Under the pieces are notes generated by a model. That model searched no databases. It saw only the letters and a program-made list of their open reading frames with translations, and was not told the origin of the DNA. Position numbers and translations under genes: made by a program. Positions 37,145-46,086 of a DNA stretch of 64,000 nucleotides are shown here, piece after piece. Numbering within the stretch: position 1 is the first letter of the stretch; every line of letters starts with the position of its first letter. Origin of the DNA: Opitutales bacterium (lineage in GTDB: Bacteria > Verrucomicrobiota > Verrucomicrobiia > Opitutales > JABSRG01); the NCBI GenBank assembly GCA_028280845.1, contig JANQKZ010000038.1, positions 186,001 through 250,000 of the forward strand, in the 5' to 3' direction.

Positions 37145-37861
37145 ATGAATATTCGTGCTTATGGCCAAACGGACAGGGGCCTCGTCCGGGAAAAAAACGA
37201 AGACTCCTACTTTCTGGACCCAGCCATGGGCATCTACGCCGTAGCAGACGGCCTGGGGGGGCTTCCCCGGGGAGCCGAAGCGAGCGAATTGGCCATCCAA
37301 CTCCTGGAGGAAAAAGTCGGCTGCCGCTCCGGCGAAAATGGAAAACTCGATTTCATAAAGATTTTCAACGAAATTAACGAACGGGTCTTCAGGGAGGGCA
37401 AGTTGGCTTCCGGAGAAATTGGCATGGGGACCACGCTAACCTCTGCCCGCATCCATCACCAGATCATGGATATTGCCCATGTGGGCGACACTGCCATTTT
37501 CCGATTTCGTGGAGAAAACTGGGATCAGCTGACGATTGACCACACCATGGAGCAGGAAATTCGGGATCGTCTCCAACCCGGTGAGGACGCCTTCATCCCC
37601 GACTATTTTTCCCATACCCTGACCCGCTGCATCGGGCAGGGAGAGACCATTCAGCCCGATGTCTATCACGTCGAGCTGGAAGCCGGAGACCGCTACCTTA
37701 TCTGTAGTGACGGGGTTACCAAAACCATGAGCCCGAAAGAACTCTCCCGGCTGATCTGGGAGTGCGACTCCCCCGAACAATACGTCAGCGGCGTCATCAC
37801 CTTAGGGAATAACCGCGGCGGCCCCGACAATATCACCGCCATCGCCCTCTTTGTCGATTAA
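37145..37861 (+). CDS. PP2C-type serine/threonine protein phosphatase
   Basis: A 238-residue Stp1-like phosphatase. The PPM motifs appear in order: GLVREKNEDSYF (metal-binding Asp), GIYAVADGLGG (DGxGG), GEIGMGTTLTSARI (GTT), IAHVGDTAIFRF (GDS-like), LICSDGVTKTM (SDG) and the last Asp in GGPDNITAIALF. Length fits a soluble bacterial PP2C acting on Ser/Thr-phosphorylated proteins. No Hanks-type kinase is in the window. A TPR protein gene follows 40 nt later. Confidence 0.93.
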   Translation: MNIRAYGQTDRGLVREKNEDSYFLDPAMGIYAVADGLGGLPRGAEASELAIQLLEEKVGCRSGENGKLDFIKIFNEINERVFREGKLASGEIGMGTTLTSARIHHQIMDIAHVGDTAIFRFRGENWDQLTIDHTMEQEIRDRLQPGEDAFIPDYFSHTLTRCIGQGETIQPDVYHVELEAGDRYLICSDGVTKTMSPKELSRLIWECDSPEQYVSGVITLGNNRGGPDNITAIALFVD

Positions 37862-37901
37862 TCCTTGTTTCGCCGCCTTGTAGAAGGTAACTGAACTGAA
37901 A

Positions 37902-38207
37902 ATGTCCAAAATCCAACAGGCCCAGGAACGATTCGATTCCAACCCGGACAATATTCTGTTTCGCTTCAGTTTCGCGCAGGCCCTTTTTGACAACGGTCAG
38001 ATTGAAGCCGCCCTCCCTCATCTGGAACAGTGCGCGCTATCGCGGGATGACTGGATGATTCCCCGCATATTGCTGGGTAAGGGCCTCGTTCAACTCCACC
38101 AGATCGACCAGGCGAAAGACTGGCTCGAAGATGCTCACCGCCTGGCTGTGGAGCAAAACCACCTCGATCCGGCTCAGGAAATTCGAGAGATTTTACAAGA
38201 TTTATAA
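37902..38207 (+). CDS. Tetratricopeptide repeat (TPR) protein
   Basis: A 101-residue helical protein with about two TPR-like units: NILFRFSFAQALFDNGQIEA with ALPHLEQCA, and IPRILLGKGLVQLHQIDQAK with DWLEDAHRLA. It is a soluble protein-binding scaffold with no signal peptide. It lies 40 nt after the PP2C phosphatase gene and probably shares its transcript; a partner role is plausible but not shown. Confidence 0.82.
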   Translation: MSKIQQAQERFDSNPDNILFRFSFAQALFDNGQIEAALPHLEQCALSRDDWMIPRILLGKGLVQLHQIDQAKDWLEDAHRLAVEQNHLDPAQEIREILQDL

Positions 38208-38251
38208 GCGCTCTGAAACCTGACCCCGTAAACCGAAGTTAAACCGTATAC

Positions 38252-39526
38252 ATGGTCTTTCAATTGGTCTCATTTCTGCGTTGCGTTACCCGGTTTCCCC
38301 TTAACTCCATCCTTGCGTGGATCCCTCTTTGTGTATCCTACGGACACGAGTGGCATCATCATCAACCCAGTATTGAGGATCCCTTATCTGCATTTGCTAT
38401 CCCGGAGTCTGAAGGACAGGATCCCACGAATGCCACTCAAATAGGGTTTTATGCAGAGACCTTTTCTTTTTTTACTCCAGAGGTCCGCTACCGATGGGAC
38501 AGCCAGGGTTTTTATGTGGAGTCGAATGGTATCCCCTCCCACGACATGATGGTAGGAATTACAGCCTGGCAGCAACAGGTTCCCGTCCCGCAATTTTTCT
38601 ACGGAGACAACGCCTTTACCCTGCCCCTGAATCCTCAGCTCTCAGAGTCTCCAATTCTCTTCTCCCCCGACAACATTGATTCCATTTTGATGAATGCAAT
38701 CGGACTCGCTGCAAACGGGGTTCCCATCTTTCCTGCCCTTAATAATCGAGGGGAAGATACGGTGGCAATCGGAGAAACAGACATGTGGGGCGGACACTGC
38801 GGACGGGCGGATGACTATCACTATCATGGAGCCCCCATCCATCTCACGGACACAGTCGGAATGGAGAACCCGATTGGCTTTGTGCTAGATGGCTTCCCCC
38901 TATATGGCTTACTGGAGCCGGATGGTTCCGAACCGCAAGCCCTGGACGAATACCAGGGACATACCCATGATGACCTGGGGTACCATTATCATTCCTCCAC
39001 CACCTACCCCTATATAAACGGAGGGATACGTGGTGTCGTCGACGCAACCAGCGGCCAAATTCAACCTCAGCCCAGCACCTCCCCTGTTCGAGATTGGCTG
39101 CAACCCTTACAGGGGGCCGCCATTACCGCATTTCGTCGGACTTCGGATCTGGCTATGGAATTGGATTATGTCCTTTCGGATGAAACCTACACCGTTCGAT
39201 GGATAATGGATCCCGATACTGAATCGGTCACATTCATATTTACGGATCCCAATGGCGATTCAGTTCAGGAAACGTATACGAACTGGGAACCGTTCCTGAC
39301 CACGGAGGCCCCCACCTTATCCCTGGAGACAACCTCAGACGAATCGGTCACTTTTCGTGCTACCGGGGAGCCGGGTATCGGTATCCGGGTAATCCAAAGC
39401 AGGACCCTGGAGCAATGGACCCTGCTCGGCTACCGCTTGCTGAGTGCGCAAGGCGAATCCTCGTTTACATTGAGTCCAGAAGAGGGGGGTGGCTTTATCC
39501 AGATAAGCGGGGGACGCGTCCGTTAA
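38252..39526 (+). CDS. YHYH-domain exported protein
   Basis: A 424-residue protein with an N-terminal hydrophobic stretch (FPLNSILAWIPLCVSYGHEW) acting as a signal peptide. The centre contains the YHYH signature GHCGRADDYHYHGAP followed by GFVLDGFPLYGLLEPDGSEP and a second HTHDDLGYHYHSSTTYPY, which define the YHYH family. The many histidines suggest metal binding, but the role is unknown. The C-terminal 120 residues are beta-rich (ATGEPGIGIRVIQSRTLEQ). It lies 45 nt after the TPR gene on the same strand. Confidence 0.88.
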   Translation: MVFQLVSFLRCVTRFPLNSILAWIPLCVSYGHEWHHHQPSIEDPLSAFAIPESEGQDPTNATQIGFYAETFSFFTPEVRYRWDSQGFYVESNGIPSHDMMVGITAWQQQVPVPQFFYGDNAFTLPLNPQLSESPILFSPDNIDSILMNAIGLAANGVPIFPALNNRGEDTVAIGETDMWGGHCGRADDYHYHGAPIHLTDTVGMENPIGFVLDGFPLYGLLEPDGSEPQALDEYQGHTHDDLGYHYHSSTTYPYINGGIRGVVDATSGQIQPQPSTSPVRDWLQPLQGAAITAFRRTSDLAMELDYVLSDETYTVRWIMDPDTESVTFIFTDPNGDSVQETYTNWEPFLTTEAPTLSLETTSDESVTFRATGEPGIGIRVIQSRTLEQWTLLGYRLLSAQGESSFTLSPEEGGGFIQISGGRVR

Positions 39527-39598
39527 GACCGTGTAAATTCTGCCAGACCTCGATACCTTTGGCCTTGCCCCATAAAGGCTATTAAAAATGGTGAAGGG

Positions 39599-40504
39599 AT
39601 GCAACCTGCACTCGTTATTATGGCAGCTGGCATGGGCAGTCGATATGGAGGACTCAAGCAAGTCGAAGGATTTGGCCCCGCTGGTGAGACCCTCTTGGAA
39701 TATTCTGTTTACGATGCGCTGAAAGCCGGGTTTACCCAGGCCACATTCATCATACGCAAGGAAATGGAAGACATCTTTCGGCAATCCATCGTCAGCCGGT
39801 TTCAGGGCAAAATCGACGTTAAGCTCGTGTTCCAGGAAAACGAATTATCCGCAGATGACGCCGCCTTGGCCGGGGGCCAGCCCAATCGCAAAAAGCCTTG
39901 GGGCACTGGCCACGCTATGATGACCGGACTCGCCGTCCAGGAAGGCCCCTTCCTCGTCATGAACGCAGATGATTTCTATGGAGCCTCTGCCTTTGCCTCC
40001 GCAGCTGCGTTTTTTCAATCTATCCAGGGCGTCTCTGGCGAATATGGAATTGTTGGATATGAAATCATCCGAACCCTCTCACCCAACGGCGCAGTCTCGC
40101 GCGGCGTGCTTGCCTGTGATGCCAATGGTTTCCTCGAGGGCATAAAAGAACATCATGGAGTCGAACGAAAAACAGAAGGCGTTCAGTTTCTGGATTCTGA
40201 GACTGAAATGAAATACATCCTGGGGAAACGCACCTTGGTCTCGATGAACCTGCTCGCCCTTACCCCAGAGATATCGGCCGTGGCCAAGGCGGCGTGGAGG
40301 CAGTTCCTGCAGAAAGATGGACTCAGGGAAGGGTCCGAGTTTGGGGTCCCGGACATTCTGGAAGCCGTGATCAAAATGGGCATGGGAAAAATCCACGTCG
40401 TCCCGACCGAAGCCGATTGGATGGGCGTCACCCATCCCGACGATGCCCCCTCCGTCCGTCAAGGCCTGCTGAACCTCGATTACCCCTCCCCCCTTTGGTC
40501 CTGA
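39599..40504 (+). CDS. Sugar-nucleotidyltransferase-like protein (NTP transferase fold)
   Basis: A GT-A-fold nucleotidyltransferase of 301 residues with the motif VIMAAGMGSRYGGLKQVEGF at the N-terminus (LAxGxGxR of NTP transferases), FLVMNADDFYGASAF (metal-binding Asp) and GGQPNRKKPWGTGHAMM. It probably activates a sugar-1-phosphate, but the specific sugar is not evident and the family is usually annotated only as nucleotidyltransferase. It is followed by a UGT-like glycosyltransferase 122 nt later. A heptamer tract follows its stop codon. Confidence 0.87.
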   Translation: MQPALVIMAAGMGSRYGGLKQVEGFGPAGETLLEYSVYDALKAGFTQATFIIRKEMEDIFRQSIVSRFQGKIDVKLVFQENELSADDAALAGGQPNRKKPWGTGHAMMTGLAVQEGPFLVMNADDFYGASAFASAAAFFQSIQGVSGEYGIVGYEIIRTLSPNGAVSRGVLACDANGFLEGIKEHHGVERKTEGVQFLDSETEMKYILGKRTLVSMNLLALTPEISAVAKAAWRQFLQKDGLREGSEFGVPDILEAVIKMGMGKIHVVPTEADWMGVTHPDDAPSVRQGLLNLDYPSPLWS

Positions 40505-40518
40505 TGCATTCCTCTCCT

Positions 40519-40560
40519 CACCTGACATCTTGCATCTAGAATCCCGCTCTCATCTCCCTC
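40519..40560. repeat. Period-7 tract after the nucleotidyltransferase gene
   Basis: Units CACCTGA CATCTTG CATCTAG AATCCCG CTCTCAT CTCCCTC run with exact 7-nt phase, starting 14 nt after the TGA stop. Four of six carry ATCT, ATCC or a close variant, like the tract at 43063. Confidence 0.65.
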
Positions 40561-40626
40561 CTTCGCACTTCTTATTAGATTGCCACATTTAGCAGGGTCG
40601 GTTCCATTACGTCCATAATTGGTTGA

Positions 40627-41889
40627 ATGAGGGTTCTACTCACATCACATGGATCCACTGGAGATATTTATCCTAAGATCCGGCTTGGCAAAGCCCTGGT
40701 TGACGCAGGGCATGAGGTCCGCTACGCCACCTCGCCTTTTTTTCGTGAAGATATCGAACGGGCCGGGATCCACTTTGTGAACCTCCCCCCGGACTGGGAT
40801 CTCCAGGGGTTTGCCGAGGCTATGCGGGACCTCACCCATGCCAAAAACAATGTAGAACTCCTCAAAATTATATACGAGGAATCCTGCCCCTACCTGGATG
40901 ACATTCTCGCCATCCTCTCAGAGGAGGTGGAAGCTTGTGATGTATTCGTTTCCAGTTATCTCTTTGCGCATCTCGGTTGCCTCGCCGAAAAGTACAATAA
41001 GCCATTCTGCATTGTTACTTTCGCGCATCATGCAATTCCTTCGCCCTACTATCCACCGGAACCGTTTCCCCGTCTGCGATTTCTCCCCCCCCCCTTACAC
41101 TCCCTCTATGCTATGGGACTTTGGGGCATCGCTGATCGCGTGGTCGTCTACATGATTAATTCTGTCGTCGGCCCCATCCTTGAACGAAACGGACTCCCCA
41201 GGGCAACCAGCTTCTTTTTCAATCCGAATTTTCTCTCGCTCATAGCCGTGTCTCCGGGGGTCATGCGACCCAAGAAAATATCCGATTCGCACAATCTCCA
41301 ATTCTGCGGATACCTCCGCTGGCAGGCTCCGGAAGATCCTGATTTGCAGATTGAACTGGAGTCCTTTACCCGCGGAGAGAGCGTTCCGGTTCTTACCTTT
41401 GGCTCCGTTACCTTCGAAGAAACGCGCAAAATCATGCACCGCTTTTTGACCAACTGGCCGATTGGCAAAAAGATCATCGTCCAATCCGGATGGGCCGGAT
41501 TAGGTGTGGAAAAACCCAGGCCGGAAATCAAAGTCATCGGCCGCGTCTCTCACGATCAACTCTTTAAAATGGCCTCGGTAGTCATCCACCACGGTGGGGC
41601 CGGAACCACAGCCTCGGTACTCCATGCCGGCGTGCCCCAAATCGTGATTCCTCACATCGCTGACCAGTTCTTCTTCGCCAGTGAGGTCGAACGCCTAGGC
41701 GTAGGTGTTGAACTTAAGCGCAAAAAATGGCCGGAAAACCTACCGTCGGTTCTCCGAAAAGTTGAAAAAAATCTTAGGATTGGTAAGCGCGCCCAGGAGG
41801 TTGGCGAAATCCTCGAATCTGAGGACGGACCGGCAAATGCCATCCGGGCACTGGAAAACCTGGCAAACGGCATTACCGTTCCTGTATGA
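40627..41889 (+). CDS. UGT-like glycosyltransferase (GT1/GT28 type)
   Basis: A 420-residue GT-B glycosyltransferase. It opens with LLTSHGSTGDIYPKIRLGKA (as in MGT/sterol glucosyltransferase-like enzymes: SxGTxGDxxPxxxLA), and near the C-terminus has the donor-binding signature VVIHHGGAGTTASVLHAGVP followed by QIVIPHIADQFFFASEVERLG. No signal peptide, so a cytoplasmic enzyme acting on a lipophilic acceptor such as a lipid, sterol or carotenoid is likely; the acceptor is unknown. It overlaps the next gene by 4 nt (ATGA), so the two products are probably made together. Confidence 0.9.
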   Translation: MRVLLTSHGSTGDIYPKIRLGKALVDAGHEVRYATSPFFREDIERAGIHFVNLPPDWDLQGFAEAMRDLTHAKNNVELLKIIYEESCPYLDDILAILSEEVEACDVFVSSYLFAHLGCLAEKYNKPFCIVTFAHHAIPSPYYPPEPFPRLRFLPPPLHSLYAMGLWGIADRVVVYMINSVVGPILERNGLPRATSFFFNPNFLSLIAVSPGVMRPKKISDSHNLQFCGYLRWQAPEDPDLQIELESFTRGESVPVLTFGSVTFEETRKIMHRFLTNWPIGKKIIVQSGWAGLGVEKPRPEIKVIGRVSHDQLFKMASVVIHHGGAGTTASVLHAGVPQIVIPHIADQFFFASEVERLGVGVELKRKKWPENLPSVLRKVEKNLRIGKRAQEVGEILESEDGPANAIRALENLANGITVPV

Positions 41890-43062
41890 ACCGCGCCGCA
41901 TCGCCGAATTCGATTATTCAACACTCCAGGTCTAGATGCTTCCGATTCGGAAGCCATGTGGTCCTGCTATGGTTCATTTGCTATCCCTCATTTTCCCTTT
42001 CAGCCGAACCTCAGCCCGCCTTTAGGCATCCGGAAAACCCTGCTCAACTCAAGTTTCCTCGAGCCCACGCAAGTCACCCGGAATTCCGGATCGAGTGGTG
42101 GTACATCACAGGTCACCTCTATTCCGAAACCGGTCGGCGCTTCGGATTGCAAATCACCTTTTTCCGGAATGCAGGAAAACCCCAGGCGGAAGACTCCGAT
42201 TTTGGCTCCACCCAGATCTTCCTCGCCCACATGGCGGTCACAGATTTGGAGACGGGAGCGTTTTACCATCAGGAGCGCCTAAATCGTGAAGGGTGGAATG
42301 CCGGGGCCTCCACAGAAAGCATGGACCTTTACAATGGCAACTGGACCCTCCGGGCTACCGAATTCAATGACCGGGGAGATCCTACTTCTATCCGGGTCAA
42401 CGGGTCAATCCACACCGACGTCTCCTTTGAACTTGCTTTCCAGCCCACCAAGGGGCGTGTCCTTTTTGGAAACAACGGGTATTCCCAAAAGGGGCCCAAC
42501 CCTAATGCGGCGAGCTATTACATCACCTTCCCTCGGCTGCAGGTAGAGGGCAAGCTCTCCTTACCTGGCGGGTCCTTTGCCGTGACCGGCCAGGCCTGGA
42601 TGGACCATGAAATCAGCAGCAATCAGCTGAGTGATGAACAGGTCGGCTGGGACTGGGTCCAGATGCAGCTCTTTGATGGGACCGAAGTCATGGCCTACCG
42701 GCTTCGCCGAAAGGACGGGTCCACCGATCCCTACTCCTTTTTCAATTGGATCGATAAAACGGGAGGCATAACCACCGTTAGCCCAGACGCCTTTGAGTGG
42801 ATCCCGAACGGATACTGGCAAAGTCCCAATACCGGGGGGAGCTATCCCATCCGCCCTATCCTGAAGGCCAAGCACCCCGTAACCGGGAAAACTCACACCT
42901 ACTATGTAATCCCACGCCAGGAAGAGCAGGAACTCGAGGGCAACCTGGGGGGAATCAGCTACTGGGAAGGCGCTCTCGATATCCAAAATGAGGTCGGAGA
43001 AGTTATCGGCGTCGGGTACCTCGAACTCACTGGATACGCCCAGGACCTCTCCACCCGCCTCT

Positions 43063-43064
<2 letters not shown>
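41886..43064 (+). CDS. AttH/CrtC-like exported lipocalin-type hydrolase
   Basis: A 392-residue protein with a signal peptide (GSHVVLLWFICYPSFSLSAE). The mature part begins EFRIEWWYITGHLYSE and continues RFGLQITFFRN, DGTEVMAYRLRRKDGSTDP and a second half ending in GVGYLELTGY, matching the AttH/CrtC lipocalin-like family (predicted secreted hydrolases). Some relatives are carotenoid 1,2-hydratases, but most have no proven function; the fold, not the activity, is supported. It overlaps the upstream glycosyltransferase as ATGA. Its stop TAA is the start of a heptamer tract (43063-43139). Confidence 0.83.
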
Positions 43065-43139
<75 letters not shown>

Positions 43140-43174
43140 TCTGGACAAAGCCACAATCCTATGTATGGTGGACC

Positions 43175-43930
43175 ATGACGACAGACAGAAAAGTACTTTG
43201 GCTTCCAGGGGCAACCGGCGGCATTGGCCGCGCCCTCATCGAACACCTCCACCCCAACGATTGGACCATAGCCGCCTCTTCCCGTGACCAGGGACGGTGT
43301 GCAGATCTGGAAGCAGCTTATCCCCATGTAGTCGGATTCACCATGGATGCCCGAAACCCGGAGCAGGTCGGCATGACCGCAGCAGCCATCCTCGATAAAC
43401 TCGGCAAGATCGACGCCTTAGCCCACCTCGTGGGGTCGTTTATGCTCAAGGGAGCTCACCAGTTAAAGGACGACGATTGGGCAGATACGATCGATATTAA
43501 CCTGAACAGTGCCTTTTACACCCTCCGCGCTGTCATTCCATCCATGCAACGCAACAAGGCGGGTTCGGTCGTTTTGATGAGTTCCGTGGCCGCGCAAACC
43601 GGCCTCCCCTCCCATGAGGCCATCGCAGCAGCCAAAGGAGGAATTTCTTCCCTGGTCAGGTCAGCCGCGGCCACCTACGCCACCCGCAATATCCGGATCA
43701 ACGCCATCGCCCCCGGGCTCACCGAAACTCCGCTCAGTGCCCCGCTCTTAGCCAACCAAACCTCCCGTCAGATCTCAGAAAAGATGCACCCCCTCAACCG
43801 CGTTGGTCAACCCGAGCAAGTTGCCTCTGCTATCGCCTGGCTCCTGTCAGACCACGCCGATTGGACCACCGGTCAAATCCTCGCTTTAGATGGCGGTCTC
43901 TCCACCCTCCACCAGCGACCGAAGGCATAG
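43175..43930 (+). CDS. SDR-family oxidoreductase lacking the catalytic tyrosine
   Basis: A Rossmann-fold SDR of 251 residues with the nucleotide-binding PGATGGIGRALIEHL at the N-terminus (TGxxxGIG type), NNAG-equivalent ALAHLVGSFM, and Ser137 in LMSSVAAQTG. The YxxxK motif, expected at 150-154, reads IAAAK: Lys154 is kept but the tyrosine is Ile150. Related SDRs with HEAIAAAKG exist and may be oxidoreductases with an altered mechanism or non-catalytic. The end GQILALDGGLSTL is typical of 3-oxoacyl reductase-like SDRs. It starts 35 nt after a heptamer tract. Stem-loop at 44053-44084 follows. Confidence 0.85.
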   Translation: MTTDRKVLWLPGATGGIGRALIEHLHPNDWTIAASSRDQGRCADLEAAYPHVVGFTMDARNPEQVGMTAAAILDKLGKIDALAHLVGSFMLKGAHQLKDDDWADTIDINLNSAFYTLRAVIPSMQRNKAGSVVLMSSVAAQTGLPSHEAIAAAKGGISSLVRSAAATYATRNIRINAIAPGLTETPLSAPLLANQTSRQISEKMHPLNRVGQPEQVASAIAWLLSDHADWTTGQILALDGGLSTLHQRPKA

Positions 43931-44278
43931 TGAATTTGAGCAGATAACCGGAGGATTCAGAAAACAGCATCCTCCTCCCCTTCGCCTCCATCCCCCATTC
44001 CTTCCCACAGACTCGGGTAGGACAACTTGGACCACCGGCCCCCCATAAAGAAGGGCCCGGCGAAAACCCCTTAACGCCGGGCCCTACTTGAGTGTATCAT
44101 CTCAAAAAAAAAGAGATTATACTTAACCCCACTAAACTGTGGTAAATCGCTAAGCGAAATACAGGTCTACAAAAAGCAACAGACATGCCAATCGGCGCGA
44201 CCCTTTAAATTATTTTGGGATAATCTCCAGATTTGCCTTCTTCGGGGTTCTCGTCCTTACTCCGGATACAGGACTGCA
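43931..44278. other. 348-nt gap between SDR and GH20 genes
   Basis: No gene. The gap holds a GC-rich hairpin (44053-44084), and an A-run flanked by an imperfect inverted repeat GTATCATCTC / GAGATTATAC around 44094-44123 that could fold as a second stem-loop. The last 100 nt are AT-richer and presumably carry the GH20 promoter. No riboswitch or tRNA was recognised. Confidence 0.5.
44053..44084. terminator. Strong 10-bp hairpin after the SDR gene
   Basis: Perfect stem GGGCCCGGCG/CGCCGGGCCC (44053-44062, 44075-44084) with a 12-nt A/C-rich loop. Plus-strand sequence after it (TACTTGAG) lacks a U run, so it may act as a rho-assisted terminator or 3'-end stabiliser for the SDR transcript. It lies about 120 nt after that stop codon. 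Confidence 0.5.
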
Positions 44279-46045
44279 ATGATCCTACCACTTCCCAAAC
44301 AAATTGATATTCAATCTCTTGGAGATCGATCTATCCCTGAAATAAGATGGGGAGAGGATCTCATTCGCAGCCTCCCAAGCGCAGCCCTTCAGTTTCTGGA
44401 TCAACAGAGACTCCCTCCCGGATCTGGTAAAAAATGGACAGAATGGGTGGTAAAATTCCAGCCGGCCTCCCCGATCGCGCCCATTCCCAACCAGGGCTAC
44501 GAGTTACAGTGGGGAGAGGGAGAGATCATCCTCACGGCGAAAAACGAGCAGCCGGGAATCTTTTATGGCTGCATCAGTATCCTGCAATGGGCAACCGGGC
44601 CCGGCAACACGGTCATGCTCCAGCAGGTACGCGACTTTCCCAGCTTGGAGAGCCGGGGTCTCATGATCGATATCAGCCGGTGCAAAGTTCCGACCATGAA
44701 ATCTCTCAAGGCTCTAATCGACGAGATGGCCTGGTTGAAGATGAATCAGCTTCAACTCTACACCGAGCACACCTTCGCTTTTAAAAAGCACGAAACGGTC
44801 TGGAAAGGCGCATCACCCCTGACTCGAGAGGACATTCAGGAACTCGATGCCTATTGTCGTGCCCGATACATTGAACTGGTCCCCAATTTCAATTCCTTTG
44901 GGCATTTGGAGCGATGGTTGAAACACCCGGCTTATCAGCACTTGGCCGAACATCCCGAGCCCTTCACCAATCAGTACGGTACCTATTACCCGAATGGAGC
45001 AACCTTGAAACCCAATCAGGACAGCTTGGATTTCCTCGATGAACTCTACGCGGAAATGTTACCCAATTTTTCCAGTCCCCAACTTAACATTGGTGGCGAC
45101 GAGACCTGGGAACTGGGCAGGGGCTGGAGTAAACCCATGGCCGACAAAATCGGAAAGCATCAGGTTTACCTTAACTTCCTCAACCAGATATGCGACCTCG
45201 CTCGCTCGCACGGCAAACACCCTCAATTCTGGGGTGACATCCTCCTGGAAAAACCCGAGTTAACCTCCAGCCTTTCACCTGAAACCTCGTGCCTGGTCTG
45301 GGGTTACGAAGCAGAGCATCCCTTCGAAATCCAGGCAGGGGTCTTCGCCAACCTGGACCGCTCCTTCACCTTGGTCCCCGGGACATCTTCCTGGCGTAGC
45401 CTCGGCGGACGCTTCACCAACATGAAGACCAATATTGAGAGCGCCGTAGACGTAGCGGTAGCATGCAAAGCCCGGGGCGTTCTGCTGACGGATTGGGGGG
45501 ATTGCGGACACCACCAACCGTGGACCTTTTCCTGGATTCCGCTCATTTGGTCCGCCTGCCTGTCCTGGAACCATCACACCGATGGTTTCTTCCACATGGA
45601 AAATGTCTTTTCATTTGCCAATCAACGCATCTTTAACGACTCCTCCAACACCGTTGCCCAAACCCTGAAAGCCTTGGGAGAAATTCCCGACACTTTTTCC
45701 ACCAAACCCCATAATGCCTCGCCCATCTTCCAGCTTTGTTTTGGAGGTCAGGATCAGATTCTCACAATTCGGACCCAGGGTTCCAGAAATGAACTACTCG
45801 CCGCTTGGGAACGCCTCGGAGCCGCCACACGCAATCTTGCTTGCAACGACCAACTCTTGCTCCAGGAAATACAGTTCATCGAGAATTTGATGAAGGTCGG
45901 ACTCCTGCGCGGCCTCAAACAACCTTACCAGGATGCATGGGAAGCCGCTCACGCAGCCTACCCGAATATTTGGCTTGCTCGGAATCGACCCGGTGGACTT
46001 GAAGAATCCATGGGCTACCTCATGGCAATCCAACCGGACGGATAG
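44279..46045 (+). CDS. Glycoside hydrolase family 20 (beta-N-acetylhexosaminidase-like)
   Basis: A 588-residue GH20 enzyme. The N-terminal GH20b-like domain (1-115) is followed by a TIM barrel beginning ESRGLMIDISRCKVPTMKSL (usually RGxxxDxxR) with the catalytic pair in LNIGGDETWELG, D274-E275, the family signature. No signal peptide is seen (MILPLPKQIDIQ), so it is probably cytoplasmic, unlike most GH20 enzymes. The substrate is presumably a terminal N-acetyl-hexosamine, or a glucoside in broader members. It converges with galK with a 41-nt gap, which may hint at a sugar utilisation context but is not proof. Confidence 0.9.
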   Translation: MILPLPKQIDIQSLGDRSIPEIRWGEDLIRSLPSAALQFLDQQRLPPGSGKKWTEWVVKFQPASPIAPIPNQGYELQWGEGEIILTAKNEQPGIFYGCISILQWATGPGNTVMLQQVRDFPSLESRGLMIDISRCKVPTMKSLKALIDEMAWLKMNQLQLYTEHTFAFKKHETVWKGASPLTREDIQELDAYCRARYIELVPNFNSFGHLERWLKHPAYQHLAEHPEPFTNQYGTYYPNGATLKPNQDSLDFLDELYAEMLPNFSSPQLNIGGDETWELGRGWSKPMADKIGKHQVYLNFLNQICDLARSHGKHPQFWGDILLEKPELTSSLSPETSCLVWGYEAEHPFEIQAGVFANLDRSFTLVPGTSSWRSLGGRFTNMKTNIESAVDVAVACKARGVLLTDWGDCGHHQPWTFSWIPLIWSACLSWNHHTDGFFHMENVFSFANQRIFNDSSNTVAQTLKALGEIPDTFSTKPHNASPIFQLCFGGQDQILTIRTQGSRNELLAAWERLGAATRNLACNDQLLLQEIQFIENLMKVGLLRGLKQPYQDAWEAAHAAYPNIWLARNRPGGLEESMGYLMAIQPDG

Positions 46046-46086
46046 TCCCACCCCTACCAGCCTTGTCCCCCAGACAAATTCCTGAG

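Noticed and set aside
44094-44123. Second hairpin around an A-run
   Set aside because: The stem has a mismatch and the A-run forms the loop; too weak to call a terminator alone.
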